From: Streptomyces actinomycinicus
GTDB taxonomy: Bacteria > Actinomycetota > Actinomycetes > Streptomycetales > Streptomycetaceae
Reading direction: 5' to 3'
DNA: 64,000 bases
NCBI RefSeq assembly: GCF_016741775.1
Contig: NZ_JAERRK010000001.1
Location: 248,001-312,000 of the forward strand
Part shown: positions 1 to 8,740 of the stretch, piece by piece
How the letters are laid out: each line of letters opens with the position of its first letter
Position numbering within the stretch: the stretch's first letter is position 1
The notes under the pieces: generated by a model
Told to the model about the DNA's origin: nothing
The model's input: only the letters and a program-made list of their open reading frames with translations
The model's database searches: none
Translations under genes and position numbers: made by a program

Positions 1-247
1 CGAAGGTGAGGCCCACCAGATCCCGTCCCCCGCCCTGCGCCCGGGCGGCGAGCAACTCGGCCACCGACACCCCGCGCAGCCCTCGCCGGCGCAGCCACCG
101 CAGCTGTCCCTCCAGCCGGTCCGGGGTGACCGTGATGCGGTACGGGTCGTCGGAGCAGTCGCCGACCGAGTGGTACATGGCGATCCACGGGACCGGGCCG
201 GCGGCTGCTGTCCGGGTCGGTACCGGGGACTCAACGGAGGACGGCAT
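1..247 (-). CDS. polysaccharide deacetylase family protein (partial, cut by window start)
   Basis: Only the first 82 codons are in the window. They read as a short leader followed by AMYHSVGDCSDDPYRITVTP, a stretch RLEGQLRWLRRRGLRGVSVAEL and then DLVGLTF at the window edge. This is the usual start of NodB-type carbohydrate esterases, where the catalytic TFDDG motif follows directly. The family removes N- or O-acetyl groups from surface polysaccharides. The ATG at 247 overlaps the end of the flippase gene by 17 bp, so it is the last visible gene of the exopolysaccharide operon. It probably modifies the exported polymer; that role is inferred from context. The catalytic residues lie outside the window. 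Confidence 0.75.
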   Translation of the reverse strand, partial: MPSSVESPVPTRTAAAGPVPWIAMYHSVGDCSDDPYRITVTPDRLEGQLRWLRRRGLRGVSVAELLAARAQGGGRDLVGLTF

Positions 248-2645
248 GGACGAGCCTTCCGGTCAGGGTGCGGACGGAACGGAATGCGGACGCGAAGCCC
301 TGGGCGCCCAGGGCCCGGCCGAGCAGGACGAACACCACGGTCACCGTGGCGCCGCCGGCGGCGAGTCCGGCGAGCGGAGCCGACGTCCAACTCGCCACCA
401 GGCCGCCGGCCACGGCGGCCACGGCCGCCGCCCGCAGCGGCCGGCTCAGCTCGCGCAGCAGCGGCCCGGTCCGGATCGGCATGCCGCGGCGCCCCGTGCC
501 GGCGAGCAGCAGGACGGCGGTGAGGGTGATGCCGGCGGCGTTGGCGGCGGCGATCCCGGTGACTCCCCACGGACCGACCGTCAGGGCACCGGTCCAGGAG
601 GTCGCGACGACCCCCGCGGCCATCGCCGACACCGGGTACCAGGTGGCCCGGCCGGCCGAGAAGTAGGAGCGGACCAGGACGCCGGTCAGGGTCTGGGCGA
701 GCAGCCCGAGCGCGTACACCCGCATCACGCCGGCCGTCGCCGCGGTGTCCCGGGCCGTGAACGCGCCCCGCTGGAACAGCAGCCCGACCAGCTGCGGGGC
801 ACAGGCCACGACCACGGCCGTGCCGAGCAGCACCAGGCAGGCGGCCAGCACCAGATCCCGCTCCACCCGGCTCCGGGCGCGCTCGGTGTCGCCGTCGGCC
901 AGCGCCCGCGCGACCACCGGGAAGGTGACCGTCGACAGCATCGTCGACAGGCTCATCGGGATCTGCGCGACCTTCTGCGCGTAGTTCAGGTGCGAGATGG
1001 CACCGGCGGTCAGACCGGAGGCGAGGAACCGCTCGATCAGCACCTGCGACTGCCGGCACAGCGCGAACAGCAACACGGTGGCCAGCAGCGCCACGTCCAT
1101 GCCCGCCGCCCCGGCGGACCCCTTCGGCGCGGGGGATGCGCCGGGGGGCGGGGTGGGGGCGGGGTACTTGGTGGTGAGCCGTGTGCGGGTGGGGGGAGTG
1201 CGGGTGGGGCGCTCGGTGGCGGCGGGTGCGCCGGTGGGCCGGGCCCGGGTTGAGTCCTCCGCTGCCGGGGGTACGGCCGTCGGCCGGGCTTCGGCGGAGT
1301 CCCCGGCCGCCGGGCCGGCGGTCCGTCCGCGACACAGTTGCCGCACGAGGGACGGCAGCTGGACCAGGATCATCAGACAGCCGCCCGCCGCCACCCCGAA
1401 CGCGGCCGACCGCACCCCCCACTGGGCGCCGAGGGCGTACATCGCCGTGACGATGCCGACGTTGTAGACGATGTAGATCGCGGCCGGCGCCAGGAACCGG
1501 CGGTGCGCCCGCAGGGCCGCGCTGCAGTACCCGGCGACACCGAAGCTCAGCACACAGGTCGCCGTGAGCCGGGTGCAGTCCACGGCGAGGGCCGGGTCGG
1601 GAAGACCCGGCGCGAGCACCGCGACGAACTGCGGCGCGGCGAGCGCGAGCAGCGCACCGACCGCCGCGAAGGCCAGCGCCAGCCGCGGCAGCGTGCCGGC
1701 GACCAGCGACCGCACCGGATCCCCGGGGGCGCCCTGTGCCCGGCGGGCCAGCGCCTTGCTGAACGCCGGGATCAGCGCGAAGGCCAGCCCGTCCTCGATG
1801 AGCAGCGTGGCCGCGAACTCCGGCACGGTCCAGGCCACCAGAAAGGCGTCCGTGTCCCGCCCGGCGCCGAACAGCCGGGCCAGCGACTGGTCCCGCACCA
1901 GCCCGAGCAGCGCCGCGGCGACCGAGAGCCCGGCGGTGATCAGCGTGGCCCGCGCGAGGAACCGCCGGGTGAGCGGGGTGTGCTCGGGCGCGGGGGGCGG
2001 TGCGTCGGGGGCGCACCGAGCGGGGGGTACGGCGGAGCGAGCCACCGGCAGTGCGACCGCGCCGGACGCGCCCTCACCCCCCGACCCCGCGTCCACAGCC
2101 GGCTGAGCCGCACCGGCCATCGGCTGAGCCGCACCGGCCATCGGCTGAGCCGCACCGGTCATCGGCTGAGCCGCGCCGGTCATCGGCTGGGCCGCGCCGG
2201 CCGTCCGCTGAGCCGCGCCGGTCATCGGCTGAGCCGCGCCGGTCATCGGCTGGGCCGCGCCGGCCGTCCGCTGAGCCGCGCCGGTCACCGGCTGAGCCGC
2301 GCCGGTCATCGGCTGGGCCGCGCCGGTCATCGGCTGGGCCGCGCCGGCCGTCCGCCGAGCCGCGTGGCCCGCCGGCTGGACCGCTCCGCCCTCCGGTCCA
2401 GGCACCCCACCGGTTCGAGGACCCGTCATCGCACCGGCCTCCGGCCTGCCCCGAGCGAACGCCTCCGGCACTGACCGGGCACCGGCCTCCGGCACTGACC
2501 GGGCACCGGCCACCGGCACTGACCGGGCACCGGCCACCGGCACTGACCGGGCACCGGCCACCGGCATCGACCCGGCCCCGGCCCCGGCATCAGCACCCGC
2601 ACCCGCACCCGGTTCCGGTTTCGGGTCGCCGCCCGGGGTGTGCAC
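231..2645 (-). CDS. MurJ/MviN-type lipid-linked oligosaccharide flippase with long repetitive N-terminus
   Basis: The protein has 804 residues. The C-terminal part, from about residue 223 (TPLTRRFLARATLITAG), is a typical MviN/MurJ polytopic membrane protein with about 14 hydrophobic segments and the early motif LLGLVRDQSLARLFGAG. The first ~220 residues are low complexity: GARSVPVA-type octapeptides, then GAAQPMT-type heptapeptides, with no recognisable fold. MurJ proteins flip lipid II. Lying between an O-antigen ligase-like gene and a deacetylase, this copy more likely serves the exopolysaccharide as a Wzx-like flippase (inference). A second hydrophilic low-complexity insert (about residues 430-490, PTRTPPTRTRLTTKYPAP) splits the membrane domain. 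The start at 2645 follows the upstream stop by 13 bp; a later start that omits the repeats cannot be excluded. Confidence 0.85.
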   Translation of the reverse strand: MHTPGGDPKPEPGAGAGADAGAGAGSMPVAGARSVPVAGARSVPVAGARSVPEAGARSVPEAFARGRPEAGAMTGPRTGGVPGPEGGAVQPAGHAARRTAGAAQPMTGAAQPMTGAAQPVTGAAQRTAGAAQPMTGAAQPMTGAAQRTAGAAQPMTGAAQPMTGAAQPMAGAAQPMAGAAQPAVDAGSGGEGASGAVALPVARSAVPPARCAPDAPPPAPEHTPLTRRFLARATLITAGLSVAAALLGLVRDQSLARLFGAGRDTDAFLVAWTVPEFAATLLIEDGLAFALIPAFSKALARRAQGAPGDPVRSLVAGTLPRLALAFAAVGALLALAAPQFVAVLAPGLPDPALAVDCTRLTATCVLSFGVAGYCSAALRAHRRFLAPAAIYIVYNVGIVTAMYALGAQWGVRSAAFGVAAGGCLMILVQLPSLVRQLCRGRTAGPAAGDSAEARPTAVPPAAEDSTRARPTGAPAATERPTRTPPTRTRLTTKYPAPTPPPGASPAPKGSAGAAGMDVALLATVLLFALCRQSQVLIERFLASGLTAGAISHLNYAQKVAQIPMSLSTMLSTVTFPVVARALADGDTERARSRVERDLVLAACLVLLGTAVVVACAPQLVGLLFQRGAFTARDTAATAGVMRVYALGLLAQTLTGVLVRSYFSAGRATWYPVSAMAAGVVATSWTGALTVGPWGVTGIAAANAAGITLTAVLLLAGTGRRGMPIRTGPLLRELSRPLRAAAVAAVAGGLVASWTSAPLAGLAAGGATVTVVFVLLGRALGAQGFASAFRSVRTLTGRLVHAVLR
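2100..2360. repeat. 21-bp coding minisatellite in the flippase gene
   Basis: About eleven to twelve units of (T/C)GGCTGAGCCGC(A/G)CCGGYC form, encoding GAAQPMT, GAAQPMA or GAAQRTA heptapeptides. A second array of 24-bp units (GARSVPVA) lies at about 2450-2570. Confidence 0.9.
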
Positions 2646-2658
2646 GGTGCCGTCCTCC

Positions 2659-4023
2659 TCATCGCCGGGCCGCCTTCACGGTCGCCGCATCCCGCGCCGC
2701 CGGTGCGGTGGGGGGCTCGTCGGGGCGGATGCCGTCGCCGCCCACCAGGGACCACCAGGCGACCAGGCCGAAGCACACGGCCGTCAGCACGGTGGAGGGG
2801 CCGCCGATGTCGGCGTACGCGAAGTCCACGAGCTGCCACACCAGGAGCCCGCACGAGACGAGCGCGCAGTCCAGGCCCCGGCCGCCGGCCGCGTGGGTCC
2901 GCCACAGGCCGCGCAGGGCACGGACCAGCAGGGCGAGCCAGCCGCCGGCGAGACAGAGCAGACCGATCAGGCCCTGCTCGCTCAGCACCAGCAGGTACAT
3001 GTTGTGCGGGGAGAGCAGCGGCTGCCGGCGGAAGGCCGCGCCCGCGCCCTCGGTGTCGCTGCCGGAGGACAGCGCGAGCGAGGCGTGCCCGTCGCGGTAC
3101 TCGGGAAAGCCCTTGAGGCCCACACCGGTCAGCGGGCGGTCGCGCCACATGTCGGTGGCCGCAGCCCACATCGTGTACCGGTCGGTGACCGACTGGTCGG
3201 GCGCGTCGGTGACCTGGGTGATGCTGTCGATCCGCTCCTGCAGCATCGCCGTACCCACCCCGATCCCGCCCACCAGCACCACGCCCGCCGCGACCACGAC
3301 CGCCGCGACCCGTACCGCCCGGCGCGGGCCGGCCAGCACCAGCTGGACGACGAGCGTGACCGCGGTGGCGATCCAGGCGCCCCGGCTGAAGGACAGGGCG
3401 AGGGGAACCGTCAGGGCGAGCGCACAGCACGCGGCGACCGCGCGCTCCCGGGCGGCGGGGCGGCCCAGCGCCAGACCCACGGCGCACACCAGCCCGAACG
3501 CCACCACCGTCGCCATGCCCATCACGTCCGACGGCCCGAAGGTGCCGACCGCGCGGATGTCCTCGCCCTGGTACGAGGCGCCGGTCCCGGTGACGTACTG
3601 GTGCACGCCGACCGCACCCTGCCAGCCCGCCAGGCCCACGAACGACCAGGCCAGCAACCGGAAGTCGGCCCGCCCCCGGACGAGGAGCACGACGGCGGCG
3701 GGGACCAGCACGAAGACCTGGAGGTAGCGGCCCAGGCCGGTGATCCCGGCGCCCGGCGAGACCGCGTGCACGGCGGCCAGCGCGAGCCCGGCCACCGGCA
3801 GGCCGAGGATCACCGCGGCGGTCCGGCCCAGCGGACGGCGGCGCGCGCGCAGCAGGCGTACCGCGCAGAAGACGACGACCAGCGCGGACAGCGCGTCGGC
3901 GGGTCCGGCGCCGCCGCCGTCGCCGGGAGCGAGCGGCAGCGCGAGCAGCGCGACCACGGCCACCACCGGCAGCACCGGAGAGAGCCGGACCGGACGGCGG
4001 CGGATCGGCAGGGCGAGGGCCAT
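2659..4023 (-). CDS. O-antigen ligase/Wzy-family polymerase-like membrane protein
   Basis: A 454-residue protein with about ten to twelve hydrophobic segments and one large hydrophilic loop around residues 260-330. The loop contains the family-typical TDRYTMWAAATDMWRDRPLTGVG and, further on, LLSPHNMYLLVLSEQGLIG. The HNxYL motif after a long extracellular loop is characteristic of Wzy_C/O-antigen ligase proteins, which polymerise or ligate undecaprenyl-linked glycans on the outer face of the membrane. It sits 3 bp from the sugar-phosphate transferase upstream and 13 bp from the flippase downstream, so it is tightly co-transcribed. Whether it acts as polymerase or ligase cannot be told from sequence. 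Confidence 0.85.
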   Translation of the reverse strand: MALALPIRRRPVRLSPVLPVVAVVALLALPLAPGDGGGAGPADALSALVVVFCAVRLLRARRRPLGRTAAVILGLPVAGLALAAVHAVSPGAGITGLGRYLQVFVLVPAAVVLLVRGRADFRLLAWSFVGLAGWQGAVGVHQYVTGTGASYQGEDIRAVGTFGPSDVMGMATVVAFGLVCAVGLALGRPAARERAVAACCALALTVPLALSFSRGAWIATAVTLVVQLVLAGPRRAVRVAAVVVAAGVVLVGGIGVGTAMLQERIDSITQVTDAPDQSVTDRYTMWAAATDMWRDRPLTGVGLKGFPEYRDGHASLALSSGSDTEGAGAAFRRQPLLSPHNMYLLVLSEQGLIGLLCLAGGWLALLVRALRGLWRTHAAGGRGLDCALVSCGLLVWQLVDFAYADIGGPSTVLTAVCFGLVAWWSLVGGDGIRPDEPPTAPAARDAATVKAARR

Positions 4024-4026
4024 CGG

Positions 4027-5448
4027 TCAGCTCCCCGTGGGACGCACGAGCGTGGCGGCGGTGCGCAGCAGGATGCAGACGTCCTGCCACAGCGACCAGT
4101 CGTCGATGTAGGCGTTGTCGAAGCGGGCCCGGTCCTCGATGGAGGTGTCGCCGCGCAGCCCGTTGACCTGGGCGAGCCCGGTGATCCCGGTCTGCATGCG
4201 GTGGCGGGCCGCGTAGCCCGGGTAGGTCCTGCTGAACTGGGCGACGAAGTACGGCCGTTCCGGGCGTGGCCCGACCAGGCTCATGTCACCCCAGAAGACG
4301 TTCCACAGCTGGAGCAGCTCGTCCAGCGAGGTCTGCCGCAGGAAGCGGCAGAAGGGGCTCATCCGCCGCTCGCCGGCCACGCTCCACCGGGTGGCCGCCT
4401 CGTGCTCGTCGACCGGGCGGTGCGTGCGGAACTTCAGCAGCGTGAAGGGCCGGCCGCCCTTGCCGATGCGCTCCTGCCGGAAGACCACCCCGGGCCCGTC
4501 GGTGAGCCGCAGCACCACCGCGCACACCAGCAGCACCGGACTGACCAGCACCAGCAGCGTCCCGGAGACCAGCACGTCCAGCAGCCGCTTGCCGGCGTTG
4601 CCACGCCGCCGGGGGCCGAGGTCGAGCCGGCGTACCGAGAACCCGGCGAGCCGGTCGCGCATCTCGTACGCCGGGGTGTCCGCCTCCACCTCCCACAGCG
4701 AGCAGCCCGACCCGGCGAGCGCCCGCAGCAGCGGCCCCTTCTCGGCGCGCACGGTCGGGTGCACGGTGAGCACGACCCGCACCCCGTTCTGGATCAGCGC
4801 CCGCTCCACCTCCTCGTCGGTGGTCAGCACCGGCAGACCCCCGGCGCCCTCCGGGCGCTCCGCGACCACACCCACCGGCCGCACCCCGCAGCGCGGATGC
4901 CTGAGCAGGGCGGACGCCACGCGCTGGGCCGTCGCGGCGGACCCGATCACCAGGGCGGTACGCGGGTGGCGCACCAGCGCCACCCGGCGCCGCCAGTGCA
5001 CCGTGCCCCGGCCGGCACAGGCCGCCACCGCGTGCAGCGCCCAGCCGAGCAGCAGGGCCGGGGCGGTGAGGGCCCGTTCCGGGTCGTGGGCGGCGAGCAG
5101 CGTGGCGAGGCCCAGCCAGGCCACCGCGATCCGCCCGCACACCCGGGGCAGTTCGTCGAGCACACCGGGCACCGGCCGCGCGGGCTGCGGGCGCAGCAGC
5201 AGCGCACCGGCGGCCAGCACGGCGACCAGCACCGGCCGGCGGGTGGCCTCGTCCAGCGAGACCGCGCCCACCAGTGCGGCGAGCAGGTCGGCGGCGAGCA
5301 GGGGCAGCGGTGAGGCGGGCCGCGCGGGCGGGCGCCGCGGCGGCAACCGGAAGCTGCCTGAGGCGCGGGCCGGCAGGACCGAGACGGATGGGAATCCGTG
5401 GTCCCGCGGCTGCGCGCCGGGCGAGGAGACGGTACTTTCCGCAGTCAC
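4027..5448 (-). CDS. exopolysaccharide polyprenyl glycosylphosphotransferase (bacterial sugar transferase)
   Basis: A 473-residue initiating transferase of the WbaP/WcaJ/CpsE class. It should load the first sugar-1-phosphate onto undecaprenyl phosphate at the cytoplasmic membrane. The N-terminal third has several hydrophobic segments, followed by a nucleotide-binding-like middle region and the C-terminal Bac_transf domain from about residue 280. Visible family motifs are KRLLDVLVSG, VVFRQERIGKGGRPF, LLKFRTHRP, LRQTSLDELLQLWNVFWGDM, SLVGPRPE and the GITGLAQVNGLRG motif near the end. Its ATG overlaps the stop of the upstream glycosyltransferase gene by 4 bp (ATGA), indicating translational coupling. 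Confidence 0.93.
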   Translation of the reverse strand: MTAESTVSSPGAQPRDHGFPSVSVLPARASGSFRLPPRRPPARPASPLPLLAADLLAALVGAVSLDEATRRPVLVAVLAAGALLLRPQPARPVPGVLDELPRVCGRIAVAWLGLATLLAAHDPERALTAPALLLGWALHAVAACAGRGTVHWRRRVALVRHPRTALVIGSAATAQRVASALLRHPRCGVRPVGVVAERPEGAGGLPVLTTDEEVERALIQNGVRVVLTVHPTVRAEKGPLLRALAGSGCSLWEVEADTPAYEMRDRLAGFSVRRLDLGPRRRGNAGKRLLDVLVSGTLLVLVSPVLLVCAVVLRLTDGPGVVFRQERIGKGGRPFTLLKFRTHRPVDEHEAATRWSVAGERRMSPFCRFLRQTSLDELLQLWNVFWGDMSLVGPRPERPYFVAQFSRTYPGYAARHRMQTGITGLAQVNGLRGDTSIEDRARFDNAYIDDWSLWQDVCILLRTAATLVRPTGS

Positions 5449-6620
5449 GAGTGGATGGACTCCCTGCGCTCGGAGGGCACGGGCTGGGCTGTTTCCGTGT
5501 GCGCCGCGGGGGTGCGGCCGAGAAGCTCGCGGTAGAGCGCGGCGACCCGTTCGGCGGTGAGCCGAACGTCGTGCGTGGCCAGGACGTGCCGGCGGCCTCG
5601 GTCGCCGAGTTCCGCGAGCGACCGCGGATCGGACAGCAGACCGACGACCGTCCCGGCCAGCGCCACGGGGTCCTCCGGCGGCACCAGGCAGCGTGCGGCC
5701 AGGGCGGCCGGCAGGCTCTCGCGGGCGCCGTCGACGTCGGTGAGCACCACGGGCCGGCCGCAGCCGAGCGCCTCCAGCGGGGCGAGCGCCATGCCCTCCC
5801 AGCGCGAGGGCAGCACCACCAGGTCGGCGGCCCGGTACCAGGGCACGACGTCGTCCACCGCGCCGGCGAACTCCACGGACGGGTGCGCCCGTTGCTCCAG
5901 GGTCGCCCGGTCGGGACCGTCACCGACCAGCACGAGCCGCGCCCGCGGCAGCACACCGACGACGTCCTGCCAGGCCCGCAGCAGCACGTCCTGACCCTTC
6001 TGGCGGCACAGACGGCCCACACAGACGACGAGGGGCCCGGTGCCGTCGGCGGACCGCGGTGCCGGCGGGTGCGCCGGGGCGAAGCGGAGGGTGTCGATGC
6101 CGTTCGGGATCACGGCGTACGCGGCGTGTACCCCGGCGCGCAGTCCCGTCGTGCGCTCCGCCTCGCTGACGCACACCACCCGGTCGGCCCAGCGCGCCCC
6201 CCACCGCTCCCAGCGCAGGGCGACCGCCGCGGTGAGTCCGCCGACCGCCTCGAAGGACCAGGCATGCGGCTGGAAGACGGTCGGGACCCGGCCCCGGACG
6301 GCGAGCCGTGCGGCGAGGCCCGCCTTGGCGCTGTGTGCGTGCACCAGTGCGGGCCGTACCTCCGCGATCAGATGTGCGAGCCGTCGCACCTCGCCGGGCA
6401 GCGCCGGCCCCGGCGAGCGGCCCGCCCGCCAGTCGCGTACGTCGGCGCCCAGTTCGCGCAGGCCCGCGGCCAGTGCGCCGCCGGGGCAGGCCGCGGTGAC
6501 CTGGACACCGGCCGCGAGCTGAGCCCGCGTCAGATCGAGCACGACCCGGGCGACGCCGCCGTCGACGGGTTGCGCGAGGTGCAGTACCCGGGGCGGAGGG
6601 TCGGCTGCTGACTGGTGCAT
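5445..6620 (-). CDS. glycosyltransferase family 4 protein, first gene of the EPS operon
   Basis: GT-B glycosyltransferase of about 391 residues. Visible features are the N-terminal HLAQPVDGGVARVVLDL glycine loop, VIPNGIDTLRFAP in the middle, LVCVGRLCRQKGQDVLLRAW at the start of the second Rossmann domain, and the donor-binding EALGCGRPVVLTDVDGARE near the end. It should transfer a sugar from a nucleotide donor to the lipid-linked oligosaccharide in the cytoplasm. The ATG at 6620 (MHQSAADPP) was chosen because a GAGGT Shine-Dalgarno sequence lies just upstream; an in-frame ATG at 6716 would add 32 residues of poor composition. The stop overlaps the next gene (ATGA). Confidence 0.9.
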   Translation of the reverse strand: MHQSAADPPPRVLHLAQPVDGGVARVVLDLTRAQLAAGVQVTAACPGGALAAGLRELGADVRDWRAGRSPGPALPGEVRRLAHLIAEVRPALVHAHSAKAGLAARLAVRGRVPTVFQPHAWSFEAVGGLTAAVALRWERWGARWADRVVCVSEAERTTGLRAGVHAAYAVIPNGIDTLRFAPAHPPAPRSADGTGPLVVCVGRLCRQKGQDVLLRAWQDVVGVLPRARLVLVGDGPDRATLEQRAHPSVEFAGAVDDVVPWYRAADLVVLPSRWEGMALAPLEALGCGRPVVLTDVDGARESLPAALAARCLVPPEDPVALAGTVVGLLSDPRSLAELGDRGRRHVLATHDVRLTAERVAALYRELLGRTPAAHTETAQPVPSERRESIHS

Positions 6621-7058
6621 TCGCGGGTTACCTCGCTCACGGGGGCGCTCGGACTGCGGTCGTGAACGCGCCTCGGTTGCCGGCGTGCAGGGCGACGAAG
6701 AGCACGCCGGAACCACGCCGCGTCCGCGTGGGGAACGAGCCGGAAGCCCTGCTGGTCACCACTGTGAAGCAGAGCCGTGCCGAGATCGAACACGTCGGGG
6801 CCGTGGCTGAGCGTGTCGGCCTAGGCCGGAACCTGGAGGGCCGGTACGGCGCCCGGTGCGACGGGTGTGCGCCGGAGCCCGGAGGAGAGCGTGAGCGTCG
6901 CGCCCGCCCCGCCCCCGCCGCCCTTGCCCCCGCGCCGTCCCCGTCGCCCTTGCTCCCCGCTGCCCCTTGCCCCCGCACCGCCCCCGCCGCCCTTGCCCCC
7001 GCCGCCCCTTGCCCCCGCACCGCCCCCGCCGCGCCTGCGCACATCACTCCATCGGCGG

Positions 7059-7086
7059 CACAACTCCCGGAGCCGCCGCGCGTTGA
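7059..7086 (+). promoter_or_regulatory. candidate sigma-BldN promoter of chpF
   Basis: CACAAC (7059-7064), 16 bp, then CGTTGA (7081-7086). The published sigma-BldN consensus is CGTAAC-N16-CGTTGA. The -10 hexamer and spacing match exactly and the -35 matches at 4 of 6 positions. It lies about 55 bp before the chpF ATG. Chaplin genes are known BldN targets. Confidence 0.6.
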
Positions 7087-7119
7087 CACAGCGCCGGGCA
7101 TCCGCCCGGATGTTGTGTC
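7085..7119 (+). other. nested inverted repeat in the chpF leader
   Basis: GACACA (7085-7090) pairs with TGTGTC (7114-7119), and inside it CCGGGC (7094-7099) pairs with GCCCGG (7104-7109). If the promoter above is right, the fold lies in or at the very start of the transcript, 20 bp before the AAGGAG ribosome-binding site region. It could affect translation or bind a regulator; neither is shown. Confidence 0.4.
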
Positions 7120-7140
7120 GATCCCAAGGAGCACCTCTCC

Positions 7141-7380
7141 ATGTCGCGTATCGCGAAGGGCCTGGTCCTGACCTCCGCCGCCGTCGCGGCCGTTGCCGGC
7201 GGCGCCGGTGCGGCCTCTGCCGACTCCGGGGCCAACGGTGTCGCTGCCAACTCGCCCGGCGTGATCTCGGGCAACGTCATCCAGGTCCCGATCCACATCC
7301 CGATCAACGTCTGCGGCAACACCGTCGACGTCATCGGGCTGCTGAACCCCGCGTTCGGCAACGCCTGCGTCAACGACTGA
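7141..7380 (+). CDS. chpF: short chaplin, probable ChpF
   Basis: A 79-residue secreted protein: an Ala-rich signal peptide ending near ASA-DSG, then one chaplin domain. The domain carries the hallmark core NSPGVISGNVIQVPIHIPIN, then VCGNTVDVIGLLNPAFGNAC. Short chaplins are secreted and assemble into amyloid fibrils that make aerial hyphae and spores hydrophobic. The two cysteines needed for the intramolecular disulfide are present. AAGGAG lies 9 bp before the ATG. It is placed beside an EPS operon on one side and melC on the other, as chpF is in S. coelicolor. The letter assignment rests on that synteny, recalled rather than searched. Confidence 0.92.
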   Translation: MSRIAKGLVLTSAAVAAVAGGAGAASADSGANGVAANSPGVISGNVIQVPIHIPINVCGNTVDVIGLLNPAFGNACVND

Positions 7381-7401
7381 CGTCAGTACGCAACCCTTCG
7401 G

Positions 7402-7448
7402 CCGGCCGTCCGCCCCGCGCATCCGCCGCGGGGCGGACGGCCGGTTTT
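7402..7448 (+). terminator. rho-independent terminator of chpF
   Basis: A perfect 17-bp stem (7402-7418 with 7428-7444) closed by a 9-nt loop and followed by TTTT. It begins 21 bp after the chpF stop and is the strongest hairpin seen in the window. Confidence 0.9.
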
Positions 7449-7577
7449 CCGCTCCTTGCCGTTACTCCCTCGGACGGATCACAAGGAGTGTCGAGCGGTT
7501 GCGGAGAGCGACCGGTGAACAGACGGTGGGCTCAGGTCCCACCGTTCAGGTCCCATCGTTCACCGAAAGGAACTCCC

Positions 7578-8606
7578 ATGCGTGATCTGCCTGCCCGGCG
7601 TCTCGCGTCCACCGTTCTCTGCGCGGCCGTCCTGGTCGGCATCACCGGCCCGGCTGCCGTCGCCGCCGACTCGGCCCGGGAGCACGACCGCGCCGCGTCC
7701 CGGGCGCCGGTTCCCGCAGCGGAGAGGGAGAAGCTGCTCGCCCAAGTGAGGGCCCTCGGCAATACCGGCGCCGTCCTCGACCCGGTCGTCGATCTGCTCA
7801 ACCAGTCCCTGCAGAAGGGCCGGCTACCCGCCGACGAGGCCAGAAGACTGGGCGAGGCCGCGAAGAAGGCCATCGCCGACGCCGTGGCGGACCCGGCGTC
7901 CCTCACCCCCGCCGCCCTGGCCACCCCCACGGCTCCGGCCCAGCAGGCGACCCCCACCGCCCCGGCCCAGCAGGCGACCCCCACCGCCCCCGCCGAGCAG
8001 GCAGCACCCACGACCTCTGCCGCGCCGACGACTTCGGCCTCGCCTGCGACGGCCACCAAGCCCGCCGCACCCACGGCTCCGGCTTCGCCCACGACCGCTG
8101 CCAAGCCCGCCGCACCCACGGCTCCCGCGTCCCCGACGGCCACGAAGCCCGCCGTTCCCACCGCCCCGGCGTCCCCGACGGCTTCGGCCGCCCCGGCGAC
8201 CGCCGCGAAGCCCACGACCCCCGCCTCGCCCACGGCGCCCGCCGCGTCCAGCAGCCCGGCCGCCCCCACCGTCCCCGCGGCTCCGTCCATCCCGGCGGCC
8301 TCCGCCGCCATGATGCCGGTGAAGCACACGGTCGTCGTCGGCAGACTGCCCTCGTCCCGTGACATCACCAGCGACGCGCTCGCCGCCCTGGAGGACGCGA
8401 TCGACAACCTGGTGAAGGCGGTCACCGACAACCTCAGCGGCCTGCTGTCGTCCGCGACCAGCGTGGTCGGCGGCCTGGTCGACCTGCTGACGTCGACGCT
8501 CCTCGGCAACGACCTGCCCGCCCCGGACGTGGCCGCGCTGCCGTCCCTGCCCTCGCTGCCCCCGGAGCCGAGCCTGCCGGGTCTGCCGTCGGCGACGACC
8601 AGCTGA
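7578..8606 (+). CDS. secreted Ala/Pro/Thr-rich repeat protein of unknown function
   Basis: 342 residues. An N-terminal signal peptide (RRLASTVLCAAVLVGITGP, cleavage near VAA-DSA) is followed by a short charged helical region (EREKLLAQVRALGNTGAVLD) and about 130 residues of degenerate repeats such as ATPTAPAQQ and KPAAPTAPASPT. The C-terminal part has an amphipathic region (SDALAALEDAIDNLVKAVTD, then NLSGLLSSATSVVGG) and ends Pro/Leu-rich. The ATG at 7578 follows GAAAGGAA. The layout suggests a cell-wall-spanning spacer carrying a C-terminal module. There is no LAxTG sorting signal and no recognisable enzyme domain. The position beside chpF suggests a surface role, which is only inference. Confidence 0.8.
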   Translation: MRDLPARRLASTVLCAAVLVGITGPAAVAADSAREHDRAASRAPVPAAEREKLLAQVRALGNTGAVLDPVVDLLNQSLQKGRLPADEARRLGEAAKKAIADAVADPASLTPAALATPTAPAQQATPTAPAQQATPTAPAEQAAPTTSAAPTTSASPATATKPAAPTAPASPTTAAKPAAPTAPASPTATKPAVPTAPASPTASAAPATAAKPTTPASPTAPAASSSPAAPTVPAAPSIPAASAAMMPVKHTVVVGRLPSSRDITSDALAALEDAIDNLVKAVTDNLSGLLSSATSVVGGLVDLLTSTLLGNDLPAPDVAALPSLPSLPPEPSLPGLPSATTS

Positions 8607-8740
8607 CACGGGCGACCCCGGCCGGCTCCACAGGGATCTCATATGTCTTCTCCGCACGCAGTTTCCGGCCCGCCCGGCAGTCGTTAGGCACGGCGTCCGG
8701 ATTCCCTGGGGTGACGTGAGTCGCCGAGGAAAGGAACACG

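Larger units (their letters stand above)
6621..7140. other. intergenic region between EPS operon and chpF, with C-rich low-complexity tract
   Basis: No convincing gene is seen in these 520 bp, which separate two divergent transcription units. Positions about 6895-7040 are a strongly C-rich run on the plus strand built from variants of GCCCTTGCCCCCGC and CGCACCGCCCCCGCC. Open frames across it are Ala/Pro low complexity and look like composition artefacts. The promoter and a structured leader for chpF occupy the last 80 bp. Confidence 0.6.

Noticed and set aside
2000..3727. A 575-codon plus-strand open frame over the flippase and ligase genes
   Set aside because: Composition is random Pro/Arg/Ser and it opposes two clear membrane proteins; a GC-rich shadow frame.
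6662..7171. 169-codon plus-strand frame before chpF
   Set aside because: It is Ala/Pro low complexity from the C-rich tract and overlaps the chpF start out of frame.
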